Assembly (NCBI RefSeq): GCF_019635455.1
Contig: NZ_JAHBZJ010000002.1
Coordinates: 186,001-250,000, forward strand
Reading direction: 5' to 3'
Length of the DNA: 64,000 nucleotides
From: Sphingomonas sp.
Lineage (GTDB): Bacteria; Pseudomonadota; Alphaproteobacteria; Sphingomonadales; Sphingomonadaceae
Part shown: one piece after another, positions 1 through 8,093 of the stretch
How positions within the stretch are numbered: position 1 is the first letter of the stretch
Layout of the letters: the number at the start of each line of letters is the position of its first letter
Made by a program: the position numbers and the translations under genes
Notes under the pieces: generated by a model
What the model saw: the letters and a program-made list of their open reading frames with translations, nothing else
Told to the model about the DNA's origin: nothing
The model's database searches: none

Positions 1-1
1 C

Positions 2-961
2 ATCGGCGCGGCGGCGCTCGCCATGGGCGTGGACCTGATCCTGTCGGTCGCCGAACGCGGCATCCGCGATCGCCAGCCGATGCTGGTGCGGATGAGCGCG
101 GGGACGCTGCTCGCGGCGATCTGCGCCGCGGCGGTGGCGCTCGCCCCTGTTGCGGGCGGCCGGACGGTGGTGATCGGAGCAAAGGGGTTTTCCGAACAAT
201 ATATCCTTGCGCGGCTGATCGGCCACCGGCTCGAAGGTGCCGGATATCGGGTCGAATATCGCGAGGGCCTGGGTTCGGCGGTCGCGTTCGGCGCGCTGGC
301 CGGTGACGATATCGACGCCTATGTCGACTATTCGGGGACGATCTGGACCAACCAGATGCGACGCGGCGATGTGCCGTCCCGCGCGCGGATCGTCGCCGGC
401 GTCGGGCGCTGGGCGCGCGAGGCCCATGGCGTCGGCATGGTGGGCGCGCTGGGGTTCGAAAACGCCTACGCCTTCGCGATGCGCGACGATGATGCGAAAC
501 GGCGGGGCATCGCGTCGATCGCCGACCTTGCCCGGCAGGCGCCGCAGTTGAACCTGGCCACCGATATCGAATTTCTCGAACGTCCCGAATGGCGGGCGGT
601 GCGCGACGCCTATGGCCTGCGGTTCAAATCGGCGCGGCCCTATCAGCCGACCTTCATGTATCGCGCGCTGGTGAGCGGGGCGGCGGACGTCATCCCCGCC
701 TTTTCATCCGACGGCCGGATCGCGGCGGAGCGGTTGCGCGTGCTGACCGATCCGAAGGGCGCAATCCCGGGCTATGACGCGATCCTGCTGGTCGCGCCCG
801 GACAGGCGGACAACGCCCGCTTCCTCGCCGCGCTGCGCCCGCTGGTCGGGGCCATTCCCGTCGCGGCGATGCGCCAGGCCAATTACATGGTCGATCGCGA
901 CACCGACAAGCGGTCGCCCGAACAGGCCGCACGCTGGCTGGAAAAAACGCTCGGCCTCTAG
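2..961 (+). CDS. ABC transporter permease/substrate-binding fusion, C-terminal part (glycine betaine/choline type), cut by window edge
   Basis: The frame is open from the first bases of the window, so the gene starts upstream. The first ~25 visible residues (ALAMGVDLILSVAERG) look like the last membrane helix and tail of an OpuC/OsmF-type permease. After a short hydrophobic linker comes a periplasmic binding domain of the OpuAC type, with the family opening VVIGAKGFSEQYILARL and the later DAYVDYSGTIWT. Such proteins deliver glycine betaine, choline or similar osmolytes to an ABC importer. An ATG at 23 could start a shorter protein, but the permease-like sequence before it favours the fusion. 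The ligand is not readable from sequence. Confidence 0.85.
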   Translation: MGAAALAMGVDLILSVAERGIRDRQPMLVRMSAGTLLAAICAAAVALAPVAGGRTVVIGAKGFSEQYILARLIGHRLEGAGYRVEYREGLGSAVAFGALAGDDIDAYVDYSGTIWTNQMRRGDVPSRARIVAGVGRWAREAHGVGMVGALGFENAYAFAMRDDDAKRRGIASIADLARQAPQLNLATDIEFLERPEWRAVRDAYGLRFKSARPYQPTFMYRALVSGAADVIPAFSSDGRIAAERLRVLTDPKGAIPGYDAILLVAPGQADNARFLAALRPLVGAIPVAAMRQANYMVDRDTDKRSPEQAARWLEKTLGL

Positions 962-1011
962 GCGGCACTTACGTTGAGGATTGCCGTTTCGCCGCCGCAT
1001 GCGAACACCGC

Positions 1012-1290
1012 CTAGGCCAGCAGATCCGCCCATTCGGGATGTTTTTCGATATAGGCGGCGACGAAGGGGCATTGCGGCACCACCTTCAGGCCGCGCGCAC
1101 GCGCATCGCCCAGCGCGTGGCGGATCAGCCGGCTGGCGATGCCGCGTCCTTCCAGCGCGGGCGGCACCAGCGTGTGGGTAAAGGTGATCACTCCATCGTC
1201 GATCGTATAATCGGCATGGGCGGTATGCCCCTCCACCTCGATTTCGAACCGGTGCCTGTCGCGATTGTCGCGAACCGTGTCAGATTCCAT
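1012..1290 (-). CDS. GNAT-like N-acetyltransferase (COG2388/YidJ type)
   Basis: A 92-residue protein of the small one-domain acetyltransferase-like family. It shows the family core: HADYTIDDGVITFTHTLVPPALEGRGIASRL, whose EGRGIASRL part is the acetyl-CoA pyrophosphate loop, then a CPFVAAYIEKHPEW end. The start was set at the ATG at 1290 because GGGAGG lies six bases upstream; a longer reading frame has no such site. The gene is convergent with the osmolyte transporter and divergent from the secreted protein that follows. Its acceptor substrate is unknown. Confidence 0.85.
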   Translation of the reverse strand: MESDTVRDNRDRHRFEIEVEGHTAHADYTIDDGVITFTHTLVPPALEGRGIASRLIRHALGDARARGLKVVPQCPFVAAYIEKHPEWADLLA

Positions 1291-1355
1291 CTGCATCCTC
1301 CCGATTGTCGCGGAAACCGGCCGATGGTAGCGCATCGCGACTGGAGGGCAACGCC

Positions 1356-2246
1356 GTGAAACTTCGCCTGATGATGTTGGTGTGCGGGCTTATGTTCCTG
1401 GCCAGCGCGGGGCCGCCGGGCAAAGTGGTCCGCGCCGGCCAGAAGATCAGCTGGACGATGGGCGAGGGGCGCAAACTCTATCGCTATGGCGATCTGACCG
1501 CGATTTTCGACCGCGTGCAATGCGCGCCGCTGGGCGACGATTGTGAGGAAGGGGACGTCAACCCCATGCTCACCATCGTCCGCACCGACGGGGCGAAGGT
1601 CGAGCTGGAAGGCTCGCCGATGCAGAACATCCTGATGCTGGGGCCGCTGACGCGTGGCGGGCCGGCGGCGGCGTTCTTTCAGAGCTATACCGGCGGCATG
1701 CATTGTTGCGAGCAGATGCGCGTGGTGACGCCCGGCCCCGATGGCCTGAAGGTGGTCGATCTGGGCAGTTATGACGGGATGGACATCGGCTGGCCGCGCG
1801 ACGTCGATGGCGACGGCACGCTCGATTTCGTCGTGACCGACGACAATTTCCTCTACGCCTTCGAAAGCTATGCCGCCAGCTATGCGCCGCCCCGGGTGCT
1901 GAATGTCGTCGGCGACAAGGCGGTGGACGTGACCGGCGAACCGCGTTTTCGCGCCGTGTTCGCCAAACCGATGGCGGAAACGCGAAAGGTCTGCGCCAGT
2001 GGCAAGTTTCCCAACGGCGCGTGCGCGGCCTATGCCGCCATGGCCGCACGCACCGGACAGTTCGACGCCGCCTGGCCGATCGTCCTGTCGCATTACAACA
2101 AGCTGACCGGGGTGTGGCCCGAAGGGTGCAAGGTCGCGCGCGACGCCGACGCCAACTGCCCCGAGGGAAAGGAAATCGCCTATCCCGATTATCCTGCCGC
2201 ACTGCGCGCTTTTCTCGTGGAGAATGGTTATATCCCCGCGGCATGA
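1356..2246 (+). CDS. secreted hypothetical protein with an FG-GAP-like acidic motif
   Basis: A protein of about 296 residues starting with GTG (GGAGGG lies just upstream) and a clear signal peptide (MKLRLMMLVCGLMFLASA). It therefore acts outside the cytoplasm. In the middle it has DVDGDGTLDFVV, the acidic calcium-binding pattern seen in FG-GAP/VCBS repeats, but only one copy. Six or more cysteines suggest disulfides (CAPLGDDCEEG, HCCEQ). The stop codon overlaps the recQ start (ATGA), so the two are likely translated together. No enzyme family was recognised. Confidence 0.75.
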   Translation: MKLRLMMLVCGLMFLASAGPPGKVVRAGQKISWTMGEGRKLYRYGDLTAIFDRVQCAPLGDDCEEGDVNPMLTIVRTDGAKVELEGSPMQNILMLGPLTRGGPAAAFFQSYTGGMHCCEQMRVVTPGPDGLKVVDLGSYDGMDIGWPRDVDGDGTLDFVVTDDNFLYAFESYAASYAPPRVLNVVGDKAVDVTGEPRFRAVFAKPMAETRKVCASGKFPNGACAAYAAMAARTGQFDAAWPIVLSHYNKLTGVWPEGCKVARDADANCPEGKEIAYPDYPAALRAFLVENGYIPAA

Positions 2247-4012
2247 CCCCCCGCGACATCCTCAAGACGACCTTCGGCTTTTCTGATTTTCGTGGCGTCC
2301 AGGCGCAGGTGATCGATCGCGTGCTGGGCGGAGAGCGGACGCTAGCGGTCATGCCGACCGGGGCGGGAAAGTCGCTTACCTATCAGCTGCCGGCGGTGAT
2401 GATGGAGGGGACGTGCGTGGTCGTCTCCCCGCTGATCGCGCTGATGCACGACCAGCTGCGCGCGGCCGACGCGCTGGGCATTCGCGCCGCGACGCTGACC
2501 AGCGTGGACGAAAATCGCGCGGAGACGATCGAGCGGTTCCGGGCCGGCGATCTCGATCTGTTGTACGTCGCGCCCGAACGCGCGTCGGGCGAGGGGTTCC
2601 GGAACCTGCTTCGCGCCGCGCGGATCGCGCTGTTCGCGATCGACGAGGCGCATTGCGTGAGCGAATGGGGCCATGACTTCCGCCCCGACTATCGCCTGTT
2701 GCGCCCGTTGATGGACGCGTTTCCGGATGTGCCGCGCCTGGCGCTGACCGCCACCGCCGACGCACATACCCGCGCCGACATTCTCGACCAGCTGGGCATC
2801 GCCGCCGACGGGCTGATCGTCGCCGGGTTCGACCGGCCCAACATCCGCTACGCGATCGCGCCGCGCGACAATGGCACCCGCCAGATCGCCGAGTTCATCG
2901 CCGGCCAGAGCGGCCCCGGCATCGTCTATGCGCCGACCCGCAACGCGGTGGAGAGGCTGGCCGAAAAGCTCGCATCGACCGGGCGCCCGGTCGCGCCCTA
3001 CCATGCCGGGCTGGATCCCGCCGTGCGCAAGCGCAACCAGGCGGCGTTCGTCGCGAGCGAGGACATGGTGATCGTCGCAACGGTGGCTTTCGGTATGGGG
3101 ATCGACAAGCCGGACGTCCGCTTCGTCGTTCATGCCGGCCTGCCCAAATCGGTCGAGGCCTATTATCAGGAAACCGGGCGCGCCGGGCGCGACGGCGATC
3201 CGGCGGTCGCCCAGCTCTACTGGGGCGCGGACGATTTCGCGCGCGCACGCCAGCGGATCGGCGAGGTCGAGGCGGGGCGACAGGCGGGCGAGCGCGCCCG
3301 GCTCAACGCGATGGGCGCGCTGGTGGAAACGGCGGGATGTCGTCGCGCGATCCTGCTGCGCCATTTCGGCGAGGATCCGCCCGCGCGCTGCGGCAATTGC
3401 GACAATTGCCTGTCGCCGCCGGCCGCGCTGGACGCCAGTGTGCTCGCCCAGAAATATCTTTCCGCCGTGTTCCGCACCGGACAGATGTTCGGCACCGGCT
3501 ATGTCGAAAGCGTGCTCACCGGCCAGTCGAGCGAGCGCAGCCTGATGAACGGGCATGAGGCCCTGTCGGTCTGGGGCATTGTCGAGGGGGAGGAGGCGGC
3601 ATTGCTGAAACCGGTCGGCCGCGCGCTGTTGCTGCGCGACGCGCTGCGCACCAATCCGCACGGGGGACTCGAATTCGGGCCGGCGGCGCGCGCGATCCTG
3701 AAGGGCGAAGCGGAGCTGTCGCTGATCGTGCCGCCCAAGCGCGAGCGGCGGCGCGGGGGCGCGGTGGCGGGCGGCGCCAACCCGGTCGGCGATCCGCTGT
3801 TCGACGCGCTGCGCGAGCGGCGGCGGATCCTGGCGCAGGAGCGCGGCGTTCCGCCCTATGTCATCTTTCACGATTCGGTGCTGCGCGAGATGGCGAGCGC
3901 CCGGCCGGCGACGCTGGCCGATCTGTCGCGCATCCCCGGCATTGGCGCGGCCAAGCTGGCATCCTATGGCGACATCTTTCTTGAGGTCGTTCACGAGGCC
4001 GTCGATGCATAA
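2243..4012 (+). CDS. recQ: ATP-dependent DNA helicase RecQ
   Basis: A 589-residue superfamily 2 helicase that unwinds DNA 3' to 5' in recombination repair and replication-fork processing. Walker A (MPTGAGKS, about residues 37-44), DEAH box (134-137) and the late motif QETGRAGRDG are all present. A zinc-binding RQC region follows (CRRAILLRHFGEDPPARCGNCDNC pattern), then a C-terminal HRDC domain ending in LSRIPGIGAAKLASYG. The length is normal for bacterial RecQ. The start at 2243 overlaps the upstream stop by ATGA. The next gene overlaps the recQ stop, so the three form one transcription unit. Confidence 0.97.
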   Translation: MTPRDILKTTFGFSDFRGVQAQVIDRVLGGERTLAVMPTGAGKSLTYQLPAVMMEGTCVVVSPLIALMHDQLRAADALGIRAATLTSVDENRAETIERFRAGDLDLLYVAPERASGEGFRNLLRAARIALFAIDEAHCVSEWGHDFRPDYRLLRPLMDAFPDVPRLALTATADAHTRADILDQLGIAADGLIVAGFDRPNIRYAIAPRDNGTRQIAEFIAGQSGPGIVYAPTRNAVERLAEKLASTGRPVAPYHAGLDPAVRKRNQAAFVASEDMVIVATVAFGMGIDKPDVRFVVHAGLPKSVEAYYQETGRAGRDGDPAVAQLYWGADDFARARQRIGEVEAGRQAGERARLNAMGALVETAGCRRAILLRHFGEDPPARCGNCDNCLSPPAALDASVLAQKYLSAVFRTGQMFGTGYVESVLTGQSSERSLMNGHEALSVWGIVEGEEAALLKPVGRALLLRDALRTNPHGGLEFGPAARAILKGEAELSLIVPPKRERRRGGAVAGGANPVGDPLFDALRERRRILAQERGVPPYVIFHDSVLREMASARPATLADLSRIPGIGAAKLASYGDIFLEVVHEAVDA

Positions 4013-4511
4013 GCCAATGATCCTGATGCTGGGGGCCGCGCTGCTCGGCTGTGCGCCCGCGCCCGGCCCCGCCGCCGGTACCGGGCCGGGCGAGACCGTC
4101 GGCCTGACGATCAAGAGCTGGGGCAAGCCGCTCTTTGCATGGACGCTGACCCCGCAAGGCGAAGGCGTGTTCACCTATGCCGATGAAGGCGCGACCAAGG
4201 ACTTTCGCGACTATGTGCTGAAGACCAAGCGGATCAGCGCCGGACGCGCCGGCTATGCCCAGGTCGCGAAGCTGCTGTCGCCGGGTCGGCGCTATGCGGG
4301 CGAAAAGCTGCCGTGCGAGCGGCGGATCACCGACATGCCCTATGGCGTGATCAGCTGGGGCGCAGAGCCGGCGATGCAGGTCAAATACGACCTGGGGTGC
4401 CAGTCGGCAGCGACCACGCCCGTCTATGACGGAATGAAGCGCGCCCAGGACCTGATGAAGGGTTGGGCGGACAAGGAACCGGTCGCCGAAACCCGGCCGG
4501 GCGGGCAATAG
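4005..4511 (+). CDS. putative lipoprotein
   Basis: A 168-residue protein beginning MHKPMILMLGAALLGCAPAPG. The LLGC is a lipobox, so the mature protein should be acylated at Cys and membrane-anchored. The body is short and soluble (VGLTIKSWGKPLFAWTLTP) with no recognised domain. The start overlaps the end of recQ by eight bases, indicating translational coupling; an alternative ATG at 4017 would give a shorter signal peptide. Function unknown. Confidence 0.75.
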   Translation: MHKPMILMLGAALLGCAPAPGPAAGTGPGETVGLTIKSWGKPLFAWTLTPQGEGVFTYADEGATKDFRDYVLKTKRISAGRAGYAQVAKLLSPGRRYAGEKLPCERRITDMPYGVISWGAEPAMQVKYDLGCQSAATTPVYDGMKRAQDLMKGWADKEPVAETRPGGQ

Positions 4512-4524
4512 GAAGGAGTCGAGC

Positions 4525-4956
4525 ATGGAATTGCGCAGGATCGACGAGACGATCACCGTGTCGCCGCAGATCGACCCCGCCGACGTGACCGAAATCGCGC
4601 GCGCGGGGTTCAGGGCGATCATCTGCAACCGCCCCGACGACGAGGAACCGGGGCAGCCGTCGGGCGCCGCGATCCGCACCGTCGCCGAGACGATGGGCCT
4701 GGCCTATCATGCGATCCCCGTCACCTCCGCCGGCTTTTCCGCGCCGCAGGTCGCGGCGATGCGCGACGCGATCGATGCGGCCGGCGGACCCGTGCTCGCC
4801 TTTTGCCGGTCGGGAACCCGCTCCACCAACCTGTGGGCGCTGAGCGAGGCGAGCCGGGGCCGGCCGGCGGACGAGATGATCGGCAAGGCTGCCGGTGCCG
4901 GCTACGACATCACCGGCCTGCGCCCGATGCTCGACGCCTTGTCGGGCAAGGCGTGA
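4525..4956 (+). CDS. TIGR01244/DUF442 family phosphatase-like sulfur transferase domain protein
   Basis: A 143-residue protein of the beta-lactamase-hydrolase-like phosphatase family. It carries the P-loop CRSGTRS near residue 94, the Cys-X5-Arg arrangement of Cys-dependent phosphatases, and the family markers GFRAIICNRPDDEE and YHAIPVTSAGFS. In several bacteria this domain is fused to an ETHE1/Blh persulfide dioxygenase and is linked to hydrogen sulfide detoxification; here it stands alone. GGAAGGAG precedes the ATG. Its stop overlaps the GTG of the next gene. Confidence 0.88.
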   Translation: MELRRIDETITVSPQIDPADVTEIARAGFRAIICNRPDDEEPGQPSGAAIRTVAETMGLAYHAIPVTSAGFSAPQVAAMRDAIDAAGGPVLAFCRSGTRSTNLWALSEASRGRPADEMIGKAAGAGYDITGLRPMLDALSGKA

Positions 4957-5348
4957 ACTGGGCGCTGACCGCCGGCTCGCTCGCGGCGGTGCTGGCGCTC
5001 GCCGGCGTCGCGCGGCTGCTGCGGCTGGGCGGTCCCCGTCCGATCGCGTCGGGCGAAGACGCGGTCGCGATCGCCGACGCGATGGTGACCGGGTTCACGG
5101 GACGCGCCGGCATCGTGTCCGCCAGCGGCGCGCACGCCGCCGCGACCAGCGGGCCGGGCGATTGCGTGCTGATCGAGCCGATGGGCGCGCGCTACCGCGC
5201 ACAGCGGATCGCCGGCGCCCGCATCGCGATGCTGAGCGATGGCGACGGCACCGTGGTGACGATCGCCACCGCGCCGGAAACGCTGGTCCGCATCACCGTC
5301 GCCGACACGGCGGCCGCGCGCCGTTTTGCGGAGATATTGGGTGACTGA
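4953..5348 (+). CDS. hypothetical membrane-anchored protein
   Basis: About 131 residues starting at a GTG that overlaps the upstream stop codon (GTGA), the usual sign of coupling. The N terminus (NWALTAGSLAAVLALAGVARLL) is one membrane segment or uncleaved signal anchor. The rest is a small soluble domain rich in Ala, Gly and Val with no family recognised. Codon use and GC match the neighbours. Role unknown; context suggests co-expression with the DUF442 protein. Confidence 0.6.
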   Translation: MNWALTAGSLAAVLALAGVARLLRLGGPRPIASGEDAVAIADAMVTGFTGRAGIVSASGAHAAATSGPGDCVLIEPMGARYRAQRIAGARIAMLSDGDGTVVTIATAPETLVRITVADTAAARRFAEILGD

Positions 5349-5389
5349 CATGCGTTGCCGTCTTGCACCGCATTGCCTCTCTCGCTTAT

Positions 5390-5403
5390 TTACATCCGTG
5401 TAA
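5390..5403. promoter_or_regulatory. short palindrome TTACA-N4-TGTAA before the sterol desaturase start
   Basis: Perfect five-base arms with a four-base centre. It directly abuts the AAGGAG ribosome binding site of the gene at 5412. The form suits a dimeric repressor site or a small hairpin near the start site. No regulator is adjacent, so this is only a candidate. Confidence 0.3.
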
Positions 5404-5411
5404 GGAGAGCG

Positions 5412-6413
5412 ATGCCCAAGCTGCCCAACCCGGTCGACCTGGCGGTGCCGGCCTTCATCCTGCTGGTGCTGGCGGAGATGGCGGTCGCGCGGTGGAAGGA
5501 TCGCAGCCGCTATTGCCCGCGCGACACGCTCACCTCGCTGCTGCTGGGGTTCGGCAGCACGATCGCCGGGGTACTGGCCGGCGGACTGGTGTTCGCGATG
5601 GCGGTGGGGGTGTACCGGTACCGCCTCTTCGACATCTCCTGGGCGTGGTACTGGTTCGTGGTCGCGTTCGTGCTCGACGACCTGGCCTATTATGCGTTTC
5701 ACCGTTCCGCGCATCGGGTACGCTGGTTCTGGGCAAGCCACGTCATCCATCACAGTTCGCAGCATTATAATCTGTCCACCGCATTACGGCAGACCTGGAC
5801 CGGGTTTTTCAGCCTGACCTTTCTGTTCCGGCTGCCGCTGTTCCTGATCGGCTTTCCGCCGGCGATGGTGTTTTTCGTGGCGGGGGTGAACCTCGTCTAT
5901 CAATTCTGGATCCATACCGAGGTGATCGGGCGGATGCCGCGCTGGTTCGAGGCGGTGATGAACACCCCCTCGCACCACCGCGTCCATCACGCGACGAACC
6001 CGCGCTATCTCGACAAGAATTATGCCGGGGTCTTCATCATCTGGGACCGGATGTTCGGGACGTTCGAACCCGAACGCGACGACGAGCGGCCGCGCTATGG
6101 CATCGTCCACAACCTGCCGGATTTCAACCTGATCCGCGCGGCGTTCCACGAATGGTGGGGAATCGCGAAGGACGTATGGAGCGCCCCGAACTGGCACGCC
6201 CGCTGGCGCTATATGTTCGCACCACCGGGGTGGAGCCATGACGGCAGTCGCGATACATCGGAGACGATCAAGGCGCGCTGGCTGGCGCGGGAAGAGGGGT
6301 GTCGGCAACGGTCCGCCAGCGCGGATCACGGCTCCGCCCCGCTTGCCCGACCGGCCGTCTCCACCGCCCCCTCTGTGGGGGACCGGACGGGGGAGCGGGC
6401 CGGAACCGCCTAG
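5412..6413 (+). CDS. sterol desaturase / fatty acid hydroxylase superfamily protein
   Basis: A 333-residue membrane di-iron oxygenase. Three histidine boxes of the superfamily are visible: HRSAHRVRWFWASHVIHHSS supplies the first two and HRVHHATN the third. Four or so membrane helices lie around them. These enzymes use iron and oxygen to hydroxylate or desaturate lipid chains in the inner membrane. The start at 5412 has AAGGAG at 5402-5407. The last ~45 residues are low complexity, rich in Arg, Ser and Ala, and are encoded over an interspersed repeat (6383-6410), so the natural end of the domain is probably near residue 285. The lipid substrate is unknown. Confidence 0.9.
   Translation: MPKLPNPVDLAVPAFILLVLAEMAVARWKDRSRYCPRDTLTSLLLGFGSTIAGVLAGGLVFAMAVGVYRYRLFDISWAWYWFVVAFVLDDLAYYAFHRSAHRVRWFWASHVIHHSSQHYNLSTALRQTWTGFFSLTFLFRLPLFLIGFPPAMVFFVAGVNLVYQFWIHTEVIGRMPRWFEAVMNTPSHHRVHHATNPRYLDKNYAGVFIIWDRMFGTFEPERDDERPRYGIVHNLPDFNLIRAAFHEWWGIAKDVWSAPNWHARWRYMFAPPGWSHDGSRDTSETIKARWLAREEGCRQRSASADHGSAPLARPAVSTAPSVGDRTGERAGTA
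6383..6410 (+). repeat. 28-bp interspersed GC-rich repeat, copy 1
   Basis: Positions 6383-6410 match 16906-16933 at 25 of 28 bases, including AGCGGGCCGGAACCGCC against AGCGGGCCGGGACCGCC. A third copy lies inverted at 16850-16876. This copy falls within the 3' end of the sterol desaturase reading frame. It looks like a REP-type dispersed element. Confidence 0.6.
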
Positions 6414-6430
6414 CCAAAGGCTCGAACACG

Positions 6431-8002
6431 ATGGAAGAAGCCGATATCGTCGTCATCGGGGCCGGATCGGGCGGCAGCGCGGCCGCGGGCCGGCTGAGCG
6501 AGGACGGAAAATACAGCGTCGCGGTGATCGAGGCGGGCGGGCGCAACACCGGCTTTCGCACGCTGATGCCCGGCGCGATCGCGATGCAGACGCCGGCAAC
6601 CAACTGGGGGTTCGAAACGGTCCCCCAACCGGGGCTGAACGGGCGGCGCGGTTATCAGCCGCGCGGGCGCGGCCTGGGGGGATCGAGCGCGATCAACGCG
6701 ATGCTCTACATTCGCGGCCACCCCTGGGACTATGATCATTGGGCGGCGCTGGGCTGTACCGGCTGGGCCTGGGAAGACGTCTTGCCGGTGTTCCGCCGCA
6801 GTGAGGCGAATGCGCGCGGCGCCGATGCGTTTCATGGCGCGGACGGCCCGTTGCACGTCAGCGACCAGAGCTTCGTCAATCCCGGCACCCGCGCCTTTAT
6901 CGACGCTGCGGCTTCGTTGCAGATCCCCCGCAACGACGATTTCAACGGCCCGCGGCAGGAGGGCGTGGGTCTGTATCAGGTCACACAACGCGGCGGCGAA
7001 CGCTGGACCGCGGCGCGCGGCTATCTGGCCGAACGCCCGAATCTGGAGGTGATCTGCGAGGCGACGGTCGAGCGCATCCTGTTCGAGGAAGGACGCATAT
7101 GGGGCGTCGCCTATACGCGCGACGGCACGACGCGGATGATCCGGGCGCGCCGCGCCGTGGTGCTGGCGGGCGGCGTGTTCGGCACCGCACAGACGCTGAT
7201 GCTGTCGGGAATCGGGCCGGGCGCGCACCTTGCCGAACTGGGCCTGCCGGTGCGCGTGGCCCGCGACGAGGTGGGCGGAAACCTTCAGGACCATCTTGAC
7301 TATGTCGCCGCGTTCGAGACGCGCGGGCGCGCCTTTCTCGGGCGGTCGCTGATGGGATCGTTGAGCGGGCTGGGGGCGATGTGGCGCTGGTTCCGCTCGC
7401 GCAGTGGGGTGATGACGTCGCCCTTTGCCGAGGGCGGCGCGTTCCTGCGCAGCGACCCGTCGCTCCCCGCGCCCGACATCCAGCTGCATTTCCTGATCGC
7501 GATCGTCGAGGATCATGGCCGCGCAAAGGTGACGGCCCATGGCTATAGCTGCCATGCGTGCGTCCTGCGACCGGAGAGCCGGGGGACGGTGCGGCTGAAG
7601 TCGCTCGATCCGCGCGCCGCGCCGCTGATCGATCCGCGATTCCTGAGCGATCCGCGCGACCTGGCCGCGCTGATGCACGGCACGCGGATGATGTACCGCA
7701 TCCTCGAACAGGCGCCGCTCGCCGATTATGGCGGCAAGGATCGCTATCCGTTCGACGACGACGAAACGCTGGAGCGGCTGATCCGCGCACGCGCCGATAC
7801 CATCTATCACCCGGTCGGCACCGCGCGCATGGGATCGGATGCCGACGCGGTGTGCGATCCGCACCTGCGCGTGCGCGGCGTGGAGGGGCTGTATGTCGCC
7901 GACGCGTCGGTGATGCCGCGGCTGATCGGCGGCAACACCAACGCGCCGAGCATCATGATCGGTGAGCGTTGCGCCGATTTCGTCCGGGCGGACCTGCGCT
8001 AA
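6431..8002 (+). CDS. GMC family FAD-dependent oxidoreductase (choline dehydrogenase-like)
   Basis: A 523-residue flavoprotein. The N-terminal ADP-binding fold is VVIGAGSGGSAAAGRLSE. The GMC signature 1 region is GRGLGGSSAINAMLYIRG and signature 2 lies near GVFGTAQTLMLSGIGPGAHL. The C terminus has the HPVGTARMG segment with the active-site His and ends in the typical DASVMPRLIGGNTNAPSIMIGER. The length fits alcohol/choline dehydrogenases. The start at 6431 opens directly into the nucleotide-binding fold; a longer frame would add unrelated residues. GMC enzymes oxidise primary alcohols such as choline or long-chain alcohols; the exact substrate is not clear. Confidence 0.92.
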   Translation: MEEADIVVIGAGSGGSAAAGRLSEDGKYSVAVIEAGGRNTGFRTLMPGAIAMQTPATNWGFETVPQPGLNGRRGYQPRGRGLGGSSAINAMLYIRGHPWDYDHWAALGCTGWAWEDVLPVFRRSEANARGADAFHGADGPLHVSDQSFVNPGTRAFIDAAASLQIPRNDDFNGPRQEGVGLYQVTQRGGERWTAARGYLAERPNLEVICEATVERILFEEGRIWGVAYTRDGTTRMIRARRAVVLAGGVFGTAQTLMLSGIGPGAHLAELGLPVRVARDEVGGNLQDHLDYVAAFETRGRAFLGRSLMGSLSGLGAMWRWFRSRSGVMTSPFAEGGAFLRSDPSLPAPDIQLHFLIAIVEDHGRAKVTAHGYSCHACVLRPESRGTVRLKSLDPRAAPLIDPRFLSDPRDLAALMHGTRMMYRILEQAPLADYGGKDRYPFDDDETLERLIRARADTIYHPVGTARMGSDADAVCDPHLRVRGVEGLYVADASVMPRLIGGNTNAPSIMIGERCADFVRADLR

Positions 8003-8034
8003 AAAAAACGGGCCGGTGGGGATGCCACCGGCCC
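8002..8034 (-). terminator. rho-independent terminator between the GMC gene and amt
   Basis: A perfect 10-bp stem (8010-8019 with 8025-8034) and a five-base loop. On the minus strand it is followed by a run of eight T residues (8002-8009). It should end the glnK-amt transcript arriving from the right. Confidence 0.8.
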
Positions 8035-8060
8035 AGTCGTCCGCAGGAGGAACCCCGGGA

Positions 8061-8086
8061 GGGCCGCACCGGATGGGGTGCGGCCC
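8061..8086. terminator. second hairpin in the same convergent gap
   Basis: A perfect 10-bp stem (8061-8070 with 8077-8086) and a GGATGG loop, 8 bases after the amt stop. On the plus strand it is followed by GATTTCG, so it may end the GMC transcript; it has no strong T run. Confidence 0.55.
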
Positions 8087-8093
8087 GATTTCG

